A DNA stretch of 64,000 nucleotides from the NCBI GenBank assembly GCA_900100895.1, contig FMTX01000006.1, positions 62,001 through 126,000 of the forward strand, written 5' to 3'. Origin of the DNA: Lachnospiraceae bacterium YSD2013 (GTDB lineage: Bacteria > Bacillota > Clostridia > Lachnospirales > Lachnospiraceae). Shown here one piece after another: positions 45,999-55,208 of this stretch. A program made the translations under genes and the position numbers. Under the pieces are notes generated by a model. The model was not told where the DNA came from and made no database searches. It worked only from the letters and a program-made list of their open reading frames with translations. Every line of letters starts with the position of its first letter. Position 1 is the stretch's first letter.

Positions 45999-46694
45999 AT
46001 GCCCTGGTGTCCCAATTGTAAGCTTGAATATGTTGAAGGTATAAAGGTATGTCCCGACTGTAAGACAGCTCTTGTTGACAGTCTTGAAGACACTGCCGAA
46101 GAAGAATTTGATTTCAGCGAAGAATTTAAAGAAGAAGACGATAACGTAGAAGATGCGTTGGGAGCTTATTTTTCGGATATGGATGAGAGTGAGCGCGAAG
46201 ACATGATTGAAAACATGAGAAAAGCCGCTCTTATTCCCAAGTATAAGTCCAAAGAAGAAGCTTATACCGAGCATAAGTCCGGTGCGGTTTCTCTTACTAT
46301 AGTGGGAGTGCTGGGAATTGCTTTTGTAGTGCTTAATGCGTTAAAGCTTATTTCGCTTCCCATAGCGGGCACTACACTTACCAATGCAGTAATGGGAGCT
46401 TTGTTCTTTATCTTCCTGGCATGCGGTATTCTTTCTTTCGTTAAGGCTTCCAAGCTTAAACCCGAAGCGTTAAAAGAAAAAGAAACCATCACCAAAATTG
46501 TTGAATTTATTAAGACCAAGAAGAATGCAGGCGACTATAAGGTTCCCGAAGAATCCGAGAATTTTGAGACTGAATACATTAAGCTTAACGACCAAATTGT
46601 AAGCGATATAGAAGAACAGTTTGAAGATCTTGAGCCCGGGTTTGCATACTTTGTAACAGACCGCTACGCAGGCGATATACTGGATGAAGATTAA
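45999..46694 (+). CDS. Zinc-ribbon protein with two membrane helices
   Basis: The 231-residue product opens with a zinc ribbon (WCPNCKLEYVEGIKVCPDCK, four Cys in residues 4-22). An acidic region (about 30-85) and two membrane helices (about 98-117 and 128-148) follow, and then a charged helical tail ending DILDED. I do not recognise a functional family; zinc-ribbon membrane proteins of this sort are common and uncharacterised in Clostridia. The N- and C-termini should both be cytoplasmic. AAGGAGATAAG precedes ATG 45999. Its end overlaps the rlmH start by 11 bp, so the two are coupled. Confidence 0.78.
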   Translation: MPWCPNCKLEYVEGIKVCPDCKTALVDSLEDTAEEEFDFSEEFKEEDDNVEDALGAYFSDMDESEREDMIENMRKAALIPKYKSKEEAYTEHKSGAVSLTIVGVLGIAFVVLNALKLISLPIAGTTLTNAVMGALFFIFLACGILSFVKASKLKPEALKEKETITKIVEFIKTKKNAGDYKVPEESENFETEYIKLNDQIVSDIEEQFEDLEPGFAYFVTDRYAGDILDED

Positions 46695-47163
46695 GATTAT
46701 TTGTGTCGGAAAGATTAAAGAGAAATTTTACAAAGACGCCATAGACGAATATGTTAAGCGCCTTTCGCGTTATGCGAATATCGAAATCTGTGAAGTTCAG
46801 GATGAAAAGACTCCCGATAAATGCAGCGATATAGAGCGAGACCTGATTCTTTCCCGTGAAGGAGAACGCATCAGAAGCAAGTTGAAAGACTCTGATTATC
46901 TTGTTACACTTGCTATAGAGGGTAAGAAGCTTTCAAGCGAAGGTCTTGCTGACAAGCTTAATAATCTTTTTGTCTCGGGAGTAAGTTCGATTGCTTTTGT
47001 AATCGGAGGTTCTCTCGGAATTGATGCGTCTATTAAGAGGGATGCTTCTTTTTCCATAAGCTTTTCGGATATGACTTTTCCTCACCAGTTAATGCGTGTT
47101 ATTTTACTTGAACAAATATACAGGGCTTTTAAGATTAATGCTCATGAGCCCTACCACAAATAG
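46684..47163 (+). CDS. rlmH: 23S rRNA (pseudouridine1915-N3)-methyltransferase
   Basis: RlmH (159 residues) is a SPOUT methyltransferase that modifies pseudouridine 1915 in helix 69 of 23S rRNA. The length is exactly typical. Marks: MKIKIICVGKIKEKF, LSRYANIEI, FVIGGSLGID (SAM-binding knot) and SFSDMTFPHQLMRVILLEQIYRA with HEPYHK at the end. The gene overlaps the preceding zinc-ribbon gene by 11 bp and ends 5 bp before the phoH-like gene. Confidence 0.97.
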   Translation: MKIKIICVGKIKEKFYKDAIDEYVKRLSRYANIEICEVQDEKTPDKCSDIERDLILSREGERIRSKLKDSDYLVTLAIEGKKLSSEGLADKLNNLFVSGVSSIAFVIGGSLGIDASIKRDASFSISFSDMTFPHQLMRVILLEQIYRAFKINAHEPYHK

Positions 47164-47168
47164 AATTT

Positions 47169-48146
47169 ATGGAACGTACGATTGATTTTACCGGTGAAGA
47201 GTTGAGAACTCTTTTCGGACAAAACGACAAGTATCTTGAGAAAATTGAAAAAGAACTGAATGTTTCTATCGTTAACAGAAACGGTGCGCTTAAGATATCG
47301 GGTGAAGAAAACGATGTTTCAAGCGCCGCTTCGCTTATGCGACAGATTATTACCTCTGTCGGAAAGGAAGACGATTTGGAAGAACAAAAAGTAGACTACG
47401 CACTTACCCTTGCCAAGGAACATAACGGCGAGAATATAACCGTGCTTGACAAAGAGGTAATTTGCCACACCGTAAGCGGTAAGCCTATTAAGCCCAAGAC
47501 CTTAGGACAGAAAGAATATGTTGAGGCCATGAAGAAAAACATGGTTGTATTCGGAATCGGTCCCGCTGGTACAGGTAAGACTTATCTTGCGATGGCGCTT
47601 GCTATTACAGCTTTTAAAAACAATGAGGTTAACAAGATTATTCTTACAAGACCTGCTATCGAAGCGGGTGAAAAGCTCGGCTTTTTGCCGGGTGACTTAC
47701 AGAGCAAGGTAGATCCCTACTTAAGACCCCTTTATGATGCTTTGTATCAGATTATGGGTGCCGAAGGTTTTCAGAAGAATATGGAGAAAGGCTTGATTGA
47801 AGTTGCTCCGCTTGCCTACATGCGCGGACGTACTCTTGATGATGCATATATAATTCTGGATGAAGCGCAGAATACTACACCTGCCCAGATGAAGATGTTC
47901 TTAACCCGTATAGGTTTCGGCTCCAAGGTCGTAATTACCGGTGACTCCACTCAGAAAGACCTTCCCAAGGACGTTACCAGCGGTCTTGATGTTGCGATTA
48001 AGATTCTTAATAAGATTGACGGAATCGCTGTCTGCAACCTTACCAGCAAGGACGTAGTAAGACATCCTCTTGTTCAGAAGATTGTTAAAGCATACGAGAC
48101 TTACGAAGAGAAGATTTCAAGAAAGAACAAAAATCAAAGGAAATAA
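47169..48146 (+). CDS. phoH: PhoH-like ATPase
   Basis: The protein (325 residues) combines a small N-terminal KH-like/PhoH-N region (about 1-95) with a P-loop ATPase core: VFGIGPAGTGKTYLAMALA (Walker A), ILDEAQNTTPAQM (Walker B) and GDSTQKDLPKD. Its biochemical role is unsettled; conserved linkage with ybeY points to ribosome or RNA metabolism. Here, as in many Firmicutes, it is followed by a 7TM-HD-type gene and ybeY. It begins 5 bp after rlmH. Confidence 0.94.
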   Translation: MERTIDFTGEELRTLFGQNDKYLEKIEKELNVSIVNRNGALKISGEENDVSSAASLMRQIITSVGKEDDLEEQKVDYALTLAKEHNGENITVLDKEVICHTVSGKPIKPKTLGQKEYVEAMKKNMVVFGIGPAGTGKTYLAMALAITAFKNNEVNKIILTRPAIEAGEKLGFLPGDLQSKVDPYLRPLYDALYQIMGAEGFQKNMEKGLIEVAPLAYMRGRTLDDAYIILDEAQNTTPAQMKMFLTRIGFGSKVVITGDSTQKDLPKDVTSGLDVAIKILNKIDGIAVCNLTSKDVVRHPLVQKIVKAYETYEEKISRKNKNQRK

Positions 48147-48152
48147 ATTACT

Positions 48153-49343
48153 TTGAAAAGCACCAGAAACAAGTTTTTAATCACAAGTTTTTCAATGTTC
48201 ATCGCTACGATAGTATTGATTGTCGCTGTATCGTTTGTATACGATAAGTCAGTGGGGGAGATACTTCGAAACGGTGTTTTTGGTGTGTTTTTTTCACTTG
48301 GACAGATTCTTTTGTGTCATTATTCTTTTGCTTTTAAAAAGCTTGATTATGACAATGAGATGCATCCGTACAGATTCCTTCTTGTATTTTGCGTGGGACT
48401 GGTTCTTTCGTGCCTCTTCCCGCTTATAGACAGAGAAGGCTGGGTATTCCTGTGTGTTGCGGTTGCGTTGCTTCTTTTTTCAAATACTCTTATAGCGCTT
48501 TATTCAATGTCAGGTTTTATTTTCCTGTCACTGTTTCTTCTTAAAGACGGCGATATAGTAACATATTTCGTTTACTTTACGGCTGTAATGATAGCGGCTG
48601 TTTTGTTTCAGGATATTGATAAGAGCTTTAAGGTGGTACCGGCCATTGCTATATCCAACCTTGTTTTATTCATACTTGAAACAGCGGGATTTATCATTAA
48701 CAAGAACGAAGAGCTGTCTGCCGAGCAGTTTGTCATGCCTATTACGAATGTGGTAATTAACTGCATAGTCATGTTCTTTGTGCTGAAATACTTTAACACA
48801 TATGTAGTCAATCGTTATCGTAACAAGTACCTTGAAATCAACGACCAAGAGTATAAGGCACTTGCAGATTTGAAAGCTCATTCCAAAGATGAGTATTTCA
48901 GATCTATACATACAGCATATCTTGCGGAGAGAATGGCGGGAGCTATAGGCTGTGACGTCGATAATGTCAAGAACTGTGCTTATTACCATCGCATCAAATA
49001 TGCATATTCATACAGGCAGGAAGACGTTGTTAAATTTCTTGAAGACAATCAGTTTCCGCCGGAGGCATCGGCGCTTTTGCTTGAATATTATGAGCATGAA
49101 GGAGCACCTGTTTCCAAGGAAGCCGGAATCGTATATATTTCCGATAAGCTTATAGCCAGTCTTATGAGCCTTTTTAAGAAGGATAAGAAGATTAAAGTCG
49201 ATTATAATGAATTAATTGAAACATTGATTGATAAGAACATGTTTAAGTCAAATATGGCTGAATGTGATATAAGCGTTAAGGACTACAACACTATTAAAGA
49301 AATACTTCTTAAGGAAACATTGTATTATGACTTTTTACGTTGA
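48153..49343 (+). CDS. PgpH-like membrane protein with degenerate HD domain
   Basis: The 396-residue product starts at TTG 48153 behind AAAGG. About six to seven membrane helices occupy residues 10-225, and a cytoplasmic domain fills 230-396. By position (between phoH and ybeY) and by sequence (ERMAGAIGCDVDNVKNCAYYH, SKEAGIVYISDKL) it corresponds to PgpH, the 7TM-HD cyclic-di-AMP phosphodiesterase. Two things are missing. The long extracellular 7TMR-HDED domain is absent. The metal-binding residues are changed: the usual YHHS reads YFRS (248-251) and the HD pair reads HR (279-280). It is therefore very unlikely to cut cyclic-di-AMP. It may still bind a nucleotide or serve as a scaffold. The frame is intact. 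Confidence 0.8.
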   Translation: MKSTRNKFLITSFSMFIATIVLIVAVSFVYDKSVGEILRNGVFGVFFSLGQILLCHYSFAFKKLDYDNEMHPYRFLLVFCVGLVLSCLFPLIDREGWVFLCVAVALLLFSNTLIALYSMSGFIFLSLFLLKDGDIVTYFVYFTAVMIAAVLFQDIDKSFKVVPAIAISNLVLFILETAGFIINKNEELSAEQFVMPITNVVINCIVMFFVLKYFNTYVVNRYRNKYLEINDQEYKALADLKAHSKDEYFRSIHTAYLAERMAGAIGCDVDNVKNCAYYHRIKYAYSYRQEDVVKFLEDNQFPPEASALLLEYYEHEGAPVSKEAGIVYISDKLIASLMSLFKKDKKIKVDYNELIETLIDKNMFKSNMAECDISVKDYNTIKEILLKETLYYDFLR

Positions 49344-49833
49344 GAACGAAACAGAAGAGAAGTTTGAATTTAATATTGATGAACTTATTAAAGCATTAAC
49401 AGAGAAGGTACTTGAAACCGAAGAGGTTCCGTTTAAAGACGTAACATTAAATGTGACCTTTACGGATGATGCCTCCATTAAGGAGATTAACCGTGAATTC
49501 AGGAAAATTGACAAAGCTACCGATGTTTTATCTTTCCCCGCAATAGATTTTGAAAGCCCTGCTGATTTTGCGGGTATCGAAGAAGGTTCCGCAGATTATT
49601 TCGATCCGGACACTAAAGAGCTTATACTTGGTGATATAATGATATCGTTGGAAAGAGCTCATGCTCAGGCGGAAGAATACGGACATTCTTTCAAGCGTGA
49701 GATTGCTTTTTTGATTACCCACAGTTTGTTGCATTTGCTTGGGTATGACCACATGAATGATGAAGAAAGAAAAGTTATGGAGGACAAGCAGGAAGCTGTT
49801 CTTCAGGCACTCAATATAACAAGAGAGAACTAA
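49327..49833 (+). CDS. ybeY: Endoribonuclease YbeY (rRNA maturation factor)
   Basis: YbeY (168 residues) is a zinc-dependent enzyme needed for 16S rRNA 3' maturation and ribosome quality control. The zinc-binding motif HSLLHLLGYDHMNDEE is complete, and ATDVLSFP and LGDIMISLERA are present. The N-terminus is a little longer than average and acidic. The gene overlaps the PgpH-like gene by 17 bp and the next gene by 1 bp (TAATG). The usual Firmicutes followers dgkA, cdd and era are not here. Confidence 0.96.
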   Translation: MTFYVENETEEKFEFNIDELIKALTEKVLETEEVPFKDVTLNVTFTDDASIKEINREFRKIDKATDVLSFPAIDFESPADFAGIEEGSADYFDPDTKELILGDIMISLERAHAQAEEYGHSFKREIAFLITHSLLHLLGYDHMNDEERKVMEDKQEAVLQALNITREN

Positions 49834-51488
49834 TGGATAATAAGAGGACCAAGTCCGGAAACAGTAATAATTTCATAGTACAGGGAAGCATTCTTGCCAT
49901 AGCAGGCGTACTCGTACGTCTGCTTGGCTTGTTTAAGCGTATTCCGCTTGCATATATCATCGGCGATACTGGTAACGGTTATTATGCGACCGCATTCGAT
50001 ATTTACCAGATTTTCTATACCATATCTGCGTATGGTATACCGGTAGCACTTTCCAAGCTTGTATCGGCCAAGGTTAGTAAAGGCGAATATAAGAACGCCG
50101 ATAAGATATTTAAGTGCGCATTAAAGTTTTCAATTGTAATGGGCCTTTTATCGTCGTTTATCGTTTTCTTTTTCAGTAATCAGTTGGCAGGTGCGTTCGG
50201 TGAGCCGATGAGCTATCTGGCGCTTAGGATGATTTCGCCCACACTTTTGATAGTTTGCGTACTGTCTGTTTTCAGAGGATACTATCAGGGCATGGGCACC
50301 ATGGTTCCGACGGCTATTTCGCAGGTATTAGAGCAGATTGCGGTAGTCGGAGTAGGCATCGGAGCTTCATATTTCCTTGCCAAGTATGGTACGAAGGTAG
50401 GAATGCTCCTTCATAACGAGCAATACAAATACGCATACGGCGCGGCCGGTGCAATTGGAGGATGCGTTGCCGGAGCTGTTTTGGCACTTCTTTTCATGCT
50501 CCTTATGTACAAAGCGGGAAGCAGGAGATTTAAGCGCAATATTTACAAAGATCCGACAACAGTAATTGACAGTTCGTATTCGATATACAGATCGGTAATA
50601 CTTACCATTATTCCAATTGTTATCAGTTCTTCAGTAACTACAGTTTCCGGATTCTGCGATCATTTTATTCATAACAAGGTTATGGATATCAAGGGCTTTG
50701 CAGAGTTAAAGACCGTTAACTGGGGAATTTATTCCGGTAAGTATATGGTGCTTGTTTCCGTTGTTCTTGCGCTTTCATCAGCAATGGGAATGGCTACGGT
50801 TCCGACTCTTTCCGGCCATGTAAAGAAGAAAGAATTCGATATTGTAACCAGAAAGGTTAAGAGCGTAATAAGAATTACCATGTTGGTGGCAATTCCCGCA
50901 GCTATAGGTCTTGCGGCACTTGCTCCTTCGGTAATGTATCTTTTGTTCTCAACTACCAATGAAGTGGCGCCCACGCTTTTAAGAATCGGCTCGGTTGGAA
51001 TTATTCTTTTCTCACTTTCATCGATTACCGGCTATATTTTGCAAGGTATGAGCCATCTGTATGTACCGATTAAGCATGCGCTTATTTCTATGGTGATTCA
51101 TTTGTCTTTGATGACGTTGCTTTTATTCACAACCGATTTGAAGATATATGCAGTCGCTCTTTCAAATAACGTTTTTGCACTGGTTATGTGCATATTGAAC
51201 GTAAGAGCCATCATGAAGATATTAAGATGCCGCATAGATTTTGTGAAAATCTTTGGCATGCCGCTTGTTTCTTCGGCAGTTATGGGCGTTTTGATTTATT
51301 TTATCAATAAGGTACTGTGCGGTAACGGATTTTCAAGAATTAAGATATTGTTGACAATTGCAATCGGCGCAGTGGTTTATTTTTTAATTATGTTATTGAC
51401 CCGTTCCATTTCCAAAGAAGAACTGTCAAGACTTCCGGGCGGAAGAAAGCTTGCAGGGATACTGGAACGTTTTCATTTGGTAAGATGA
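49833..51488 (+). CDS. MATE-like lipid flippase of the SpoVB/MurJ type
   Basis: The 551-residue protein has about 14 membrane helices and belongs to the polysaccharide biosynthesis/MVF superfamily. The opening FIVQGSILAIAGVLVRLLGLFKRIPLAYIIG (here cut in two conserved parts) and the loop GTMVPTAISQVLEQ are typical of SpoVB/YtgP-like members, which move undecaprenyl-linked precursors across the membrane. It could be the lipid II flippase of this organism or a sporulation paralogue. Its ATG overlaps the ybeY stop by 1 bp (TAATG), so it is translationally coupled. Confidence 0.9.
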   Translation: MDNKRTKSGNSNNFIVQGSILAIAGVLVRLLGLFKRIPLAYIIGDTGNGYYATAFDIYQIFYTISAYGIPVALSKLVSAKVSKGEYKNADKIFKCALKFSIVMGLLSSFIVFFFSNQLAGAFGEPMSYLALRMISPTLLIVCVLSVFRGYYQGMGTMVPTAISQVLEQIAVVGVGIGASYFLAKYGTKVGMLLHNEQYKYAYGAAGAIGGCVAGAVLALLFMLLMYKAGSRRFKRNIYKDPTTVIDSSYSIYRSVILTIIPIVISSSVTTVSGFCDHFIHNKVMDIKGFAELKTVNWGIYSGKYMVLVSVVLALSSAMGMATVPTLSGHVKKKEFDIVTRKVKSVIRITMLVAIPAAIGLAALAPSVMYLLFSTTNEVAPTLLRIGSVGIILFSLSSITGYILQGMSHLYVPIKHALISMVIHLSLMTLLLFTTDLKIYAVALSNNVFALVMCILNVRAIMKILRCRIDFVKIFGMPLVSSAVMGVLIYFINKVLCGNGFSRIKILLTIAIGAVVYFLIMLLTRSISKEELSRLPGGRKLAGILERFHLVR

Positions 51489-51496
51489 GGAAATTT

Positions 51497-52717
51497 ATGA
51501 AAAAGGTCGGAATAATCGGAGGCGGTGCAAGCGGACTTATCGCCGCTTTATACGCTCATAAGAACGGCGCTTCGGTAACTGTTTTTGAAAGAAAAGACAG
51601 AGTAGGTAAGAAGATTCTTGTTACAGGAAACGGGCGCTGCAATTTCACCAACGAATATATGAAATCCGAGTGTTATTATACCGATGACACCGATTTTGTG
51701 GGAAAGGTTTTGTCGGAGTATTCCAAAGATGATTTGTGCCTGTTTTTTATGGGACTGGGACTTCTCATCAAAGAAAAAAACGGATATTATTATCCGGCAT
51801 GCGAACAGGCCTCGGCTGTACTTGATGTTATCAGGAACGCTTTGGATGAGACGGATGTGGAGATTAAGACGGAATCTTTGGTCACGGAAGTTAAGAAGAA
51901 TAAGTCGGGCTTTAGTGTAAAGACTGAGTCGGGCGAGACGTTTTCTTTTGACAGAATTATAATTGCCACAGGCGGTAAGGCAGGTATAGGTACCAAGGAA
52001 CAGGCGAATGGCTACGACCTTATTAAATCGCTTGGGCATAAGATTGGTAAGCTATATCCGGCACTTACACAGATGAAGTGCGAAGGCCTCAATTTTAAGG
52101 GCCTTGCAGGTGTAAGAAGCGACTGTGAAATGTATGTATTCAGTGACGAGAATCTTATTATGCAGCAAGCGGGAGAGGTTCTTTTTACGGATAACGGACT
52201 TTCGGGAATTGTTTCGTTTCAGGTAAGCCATTGCGTTGCTGAACTATTGGATAATAAAAAGGATGTAAGCATCCTTATGAATCTGCTTCCGGGATTCGAT
52301 GAGGAAAGCCTTAAGAACTTTGTGATTTCGAAAATTTTGCTTCATGAGAACAGCACTGTAGAGAATTTCTTTACAGGTTTCCTCAACAAAAAGCTGAATG
52401 TAGAGATTATTAAGCGTAACGGTCTTAAGCCTTCTGCAAGAGTATGCGATTATGACAGAGATACAATAATCAATGCTGTTTTATCCATGCAGGAAGTGCT
52501 GGTTAAGGCGGTAGGCGTAAACGGATTTGATAAGGCGCAGGTTACGGGGGGTGGTGTTCCGACAGCGGAATTATCCGACACTCTTGAGTCCAAAATTTGT
52601 GAGGGACTCTATATAACGGGAGAACTTATGGACGTTGACGGTATCTGTGGGGGATACAACCTTCAATGGGCATTTTCTACAGGTGCTATTGCCGGTAAGA
52701 ATGCCGCGACCAAATAA
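51497..52717 (+). CDS. HI0933/YhiN-family flavoprotein
   Basis: This 406-residue FAD protein has the two-domain layout of the HI0933-like family: an FAD-binding Rossmann core (VGIIGGGASGLIAALYAHKNG), GRCNFTN close to the N-terminus, the ATGGK motif (IIIATGGKAG), and the C-terminal ELMDVDGICGGYNLQWAFSTG that finishes the FAD site. The substrate of the family is unknown. I start at ATG 51497, six bases after GATGAGG; an ATG at 51485 would use that site as coding sequence. The following gene is another FAD protein, 11 bp downstream. Confidence 0.93.
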   Translation: MKKVGIIGGGASGLIAALYAHKNGASVTVFERKDRVGKKILVTGNGRCNFTNEYMKSECYYTDDTDFVGKVLSEYSKDDLCLFFMGLGLLIKEKNGYYYPACEQASAVLDVIRNALDETDVEIKTESLVTEVKKNKSGFSVKTESGETFSFDRIIIATGGKAGIGTKEQANGYDLIKSLGHKIGKLYPALTQMKCEGLNFKGLAGVRSDCEMYVFSDENLIMQQAGEVLFTDNGLSGIVSFQVSHCVAELLDNKKDVSILMNLLPGFDEESLKNFVISKILLHENSTVENFFTGFLNKKLNVEIIKRNGLKPSARVCDYDRDTIINAVLSMQEVLVKAVGVNGFDKAQVTGGGVPTAELSDTLESKICEGLYITGELMDVDGICGGYNLQWAFSTGAIAGKNAATK

Positions 52718-52728
52718 GGAGATACCAC

Positions 52729-54369
52729 TTGTTATTAGTTAATCAGTTAAAACTAAAACCGGGCTATACGGAGCATGAGCTGTTAAGAAAGCTCACGGCT
52801 GCCTTGAAGGTCCTGCCTGAAGACATTATTTCATATGAACTTGAGAAAATGTCAATTGATGCCCGCAGAAAGCCTGATATATTCCTGATTCTGAGTGTAG
52901 TATGTAAAGTGCGTCACGAGGAATCGGTATTAAGGCGCGTCAAAGACGGCAATGTAAGCGCGTATAATCCGCCTGAATATAAGTTTAAGATAACAGGTAA
53001 GACTGAGATAATCAGAAGACCTGTAATTGTAGGCGACGGCCCTTGCGGATTGTTTGCGGCATATATGCTTGCCAAGAACGGATACAAACCGCTCGTACTG
53101 GAGAGAGGCTTTCCGGTAGAAATACGTAAGGCTGATGTTGAGAATTTCTGGAACGGCTCGCCACTTAATGAGAACTCCAACGTATTGTTCGGAGAAGGTG
53201 GCGCAGGTACTTTTTCCGACGGCAAGCTTAATACCTTAGTCAAGGACAAAGAAGGCAGAAACAAAGAAGTCCTTCGCACCTTCGTGCAATTCGGAGCCGA
53301 TCCTTCGATTATGTATGATGCTAAGCCTCATATCGGTACTGACGTTCTCGAGAAGATTGTTAAGGCAATGCGTGACGAGATTCAGGCCAAGGGCGGCGAA
53401 TTCAAATTTAACGCAGAGATGACGGATATCATTATCAATAACGGTTCTGTGGAAGGCGTAATGGTTAACGGTATTACCAGAATTGATTGCGATGATGTAC
53501 TTTTGTGTATCGGACACAGCGCCAGAAACACCTTTGAAATGCTTTACAAAAAAGGTGTTTATATGGAGCAGAAAGACTTTGCCGTGGGCTTAAGAGTAGA
53601 GCATAGCCAGAAAATGATTGACAGAGCTATGTATTCCGATGACGAGGAAATGCTTAGGAAACTTCCGCATGCCTCATATAAGCTTACTTATAAGGCGGAT
53701 AACGGTCGCGGAGTTTATTCTTTTTGCATGTGTCCCGGAGGCTATGTGGTTAATGCTTCGAGTGAGAAAGAAATGCTTTGCATAAACGGCATGAGCTACT
53801 CGGGCAGAAACGGTGAGAATGCCAACAGCGCCATTGTGGTGACTGTCGGCAAGGATGATTTTAAAGACGATCATCCGTTAAGCGGCATGGAGTTTCAGCG
53901 TAAGCTTGAGAGAAAGGCTTATGAAGTGGGTCACGGAAGCATTCCGGTAGAGCTTTACGGAGACTTCAAGGCGGAAGTATTTGACAAGGAGAACCTTGAC
54001 GAAATAGACACGCGTAACGTAGTCAAAGTGTCACCTGCTTGTAAAGGCGCATATACCATGGCCAAAGTCAGCGAAGTCCTGCCGGCGGAAATTTCACGAA
54101 CCCTGGTGGAAGGCATGGAGTACTTCGGAAAGATTATTCCGGGTTTTTCCGACAATTCGACAATTGTTAGCGCTGTTGAGACCAGAACTTCATCACCGGT
54201 ACGAATTACCAGGGATGACAGTTTCCAGGCGCTTAACATACAGGGGTTGTATCCTTGCGGAGAAGGCGCGGGTTACGCCGGAGGCATTACATCCGCGGCA
54301 ATGGACGGCATGAAAGCAGCAGAAAGGATAGCGGCCAAGTACAAGCCGTTTAGGAGTGAGTCAACATGA
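52729..54369 (+). CDS. FAD-dependent oxidoreductase (COG2509-type)
   Basis: The 546-residue flavoprotein starts at TTG 52729 behind AAGGAGA. An N-terminal domain of about 95 residues (KLKPGYTEHELLRKL..., RRKPDIF) precedes the FAD motif VIVGDGPCGLFAAYMLAKNG. Other marks: GEGGAGTFSDGKLNT, LCIGHSARNT, SFCMCPGGYVV and the closing YPCGEGAGYAGGITSAAMDGM. The family is widespread and annotated as uncharacterised FAD dehydrogenases; no substrate is established. Its stop overlaps the DUF896 gene (ATGA), so both are co-translated. Confidence 0.92.
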   Translation: MLLVNQLKLKPGYTEHELLRKLTAALKVLPEDIISYELEKMSIDARRKPDIFLILSVVCKVRHEESVLRRVKDGNVSAYNPPEYKFKITGKTEIIRRPVIVGDGPCGLFAAYMLAKNGYKPLVLERGFPVEIRKADVENFWNGSPLNENSNVLFGEGGAGTFSDGKLNTLVKDKEGRNKEVLRTFVQFGADPSIMYDAKPHIGTDVLEKIVKAMRDEIQAKGGEFKFNAEMTDIIINNGSVEGVMVNGITRIDCDDVLLCIGHSARNTFEMLYKKGVYMEQKDFAVGLRVEHSQKMIDRAMYSDDEEMLRKLPHASYKLTYKADNGRGVYSFCMCPGGYVVNASSEKEMLCINGMSYSGRNGENANSAIVVTVGKDDFKDDHPLSGMEFQRKLERKAYEVGHGSIPVELYGDFKAEVFDKENLDEIDTRNVVKVSPACKGAYTMAKVSEVLPAEISRTLVEGMEYFGKIIPGFSDNSTIVSAVETRTSSPVRITRDDSFQALNIQGLYPCGEGAGYAGGITSAAMDGMKAAERIAAKYKPFRSEST

Positions 54370-54572
54370 CAATGGATGAAAAAATAAAGCGTATCAACGA
54401 GCTGTATCACTTATCTCAGGCTCGTGCGCTTACGGAAGAAGAAAAAGCAGAGCAGGCTGCTCTTAGGCGTGATTACATAGATTCGGTTAAGAACAATCTT
54501 AAAGCTCAGCTTGATAATATTGAAATTCAAGAGAAGGACGGTACAGTAACCAAACTTAAGAAAAGGAGTTAG
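54366..54572 (+). CDS. DUF896 (YnzC-like) small protein
   Basis: The 68-residue helical protein matches DUF896: MDEKIKRINELYHLSQARALTEEE, then EQAALRRDYIDSVKNNLKAQLDN, here seen as one helical hairpin. The family is found in Firmicutes; one B. subtilis member is tied to the SOS response but the function is not known. ATG 54366 overlaps the previous stop (ATGA), with TAGGAGTG upstream. Confidence 0.9.
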   Translation: MTMDEKIKRINELYHLSQARALTEEEKAEQAALRRDYIDSVKNNLKAQLDNIEIQEKDGTVTKLKKRS

Positions 54573-54587
54573 GTAAAGGGGTATATC

Positions 54588-55202
54588 ATGGAGGATAAAA
54601 GGGAAATTCGGAAGGAATTAATTCAGAAGAGGGATTCTGTGGACGGACGCGACTGGGAGATAAATTCCAAAGCGATTCAGAAGACCGTCATACAGTCTTC
54701 TTTTTACAAGAAAGCGGATTGTATCATGACATATGCCGATTTTCACGGAGAAGTCGGTACGCTTATGATTGTTGAGGATGCGCTTCTTTCAGGAAAGAGA
54801 GTATTCTTGCCTAAGGTTCTTGATAACTTCACGGAAAGAAAGATGGAATTCTATGAAATCTTTTCAACCGTGGATTTGATTTCGGGTTACAAGGGTATCA
54901 TGGAGCCTACAGGCAACAGACAGAGAACATTTAATTACAGCGATTGGGAAGGTAAGAACATTCTTATGACCGTTCCCGGTGTGGCTTTTGATAAGCGTAA
55001 TTTCCGTATGGGTTACGGAATGGGTTACTATGACAAGTATCTTAGCGACAAGCCAAGCATAATTAAGTGCGGTCTTTGTTTTTCCATGCAGATACTTGAC
55101 GAGATTCCTGTTTCGAATCAGGATGTTAAAATGGATTTTCTCGTATCCGAAAATACGGGAGCAGACAAGCTTGAGGCTTTGTCTAAAGAGTTTTTGAGGT
55201 AA
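54588..55202 (+). CDS. 5-formyltetrahydrofolate cyclo-ligase
   Basis: The 204-residue enzyme uses ATP to turn 5-formyl-THF into methenyl-THF, returning a dead-end folate to the pool. The N-terminus KREIRKELIQKRDS and the C-terminal substrate/ATP motif RMGYGMGYYDKYL are diagnostic, and VPGVAFDKRNF is conserved. Together with fhs and folD at 39.6-42.2 kb it completes a folate one-carbon set, although the genes are not adjacent. AAAGGGGT precedes ATG 54588; miaB follows 6 bp after the stop. Confidence 0.94.
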   Translation: MEDKREIRKELIQKRDSVDGRDWEINSKAIQKTVIQSSFYKKADCIMTYADFHGEVGTLMIVEDALLSGKRVFLPKVLDNFTERKMEFYEIFSTVDLISGYKGIMEPTGNRQRTFNYSDWEGKNILMTVPGVAFDKRNFRMGYGMGYYDKYLSDKPSIIKCGLCFSMQILDEIPVSNQDVKMDFLVSENTGADKLEALSKEFLR

Positions 55203-55208
55203 TTTGAT

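Noticed and set aside
48153-49343. Frameshifted or decaying pgpH pseudogene
   Set aside because: The frame is continuous, coupled to both neighbours, and keeps well-formed helices and domain motifs; loss of catalytic residues without decay fits a retained non-catalytic protein better.
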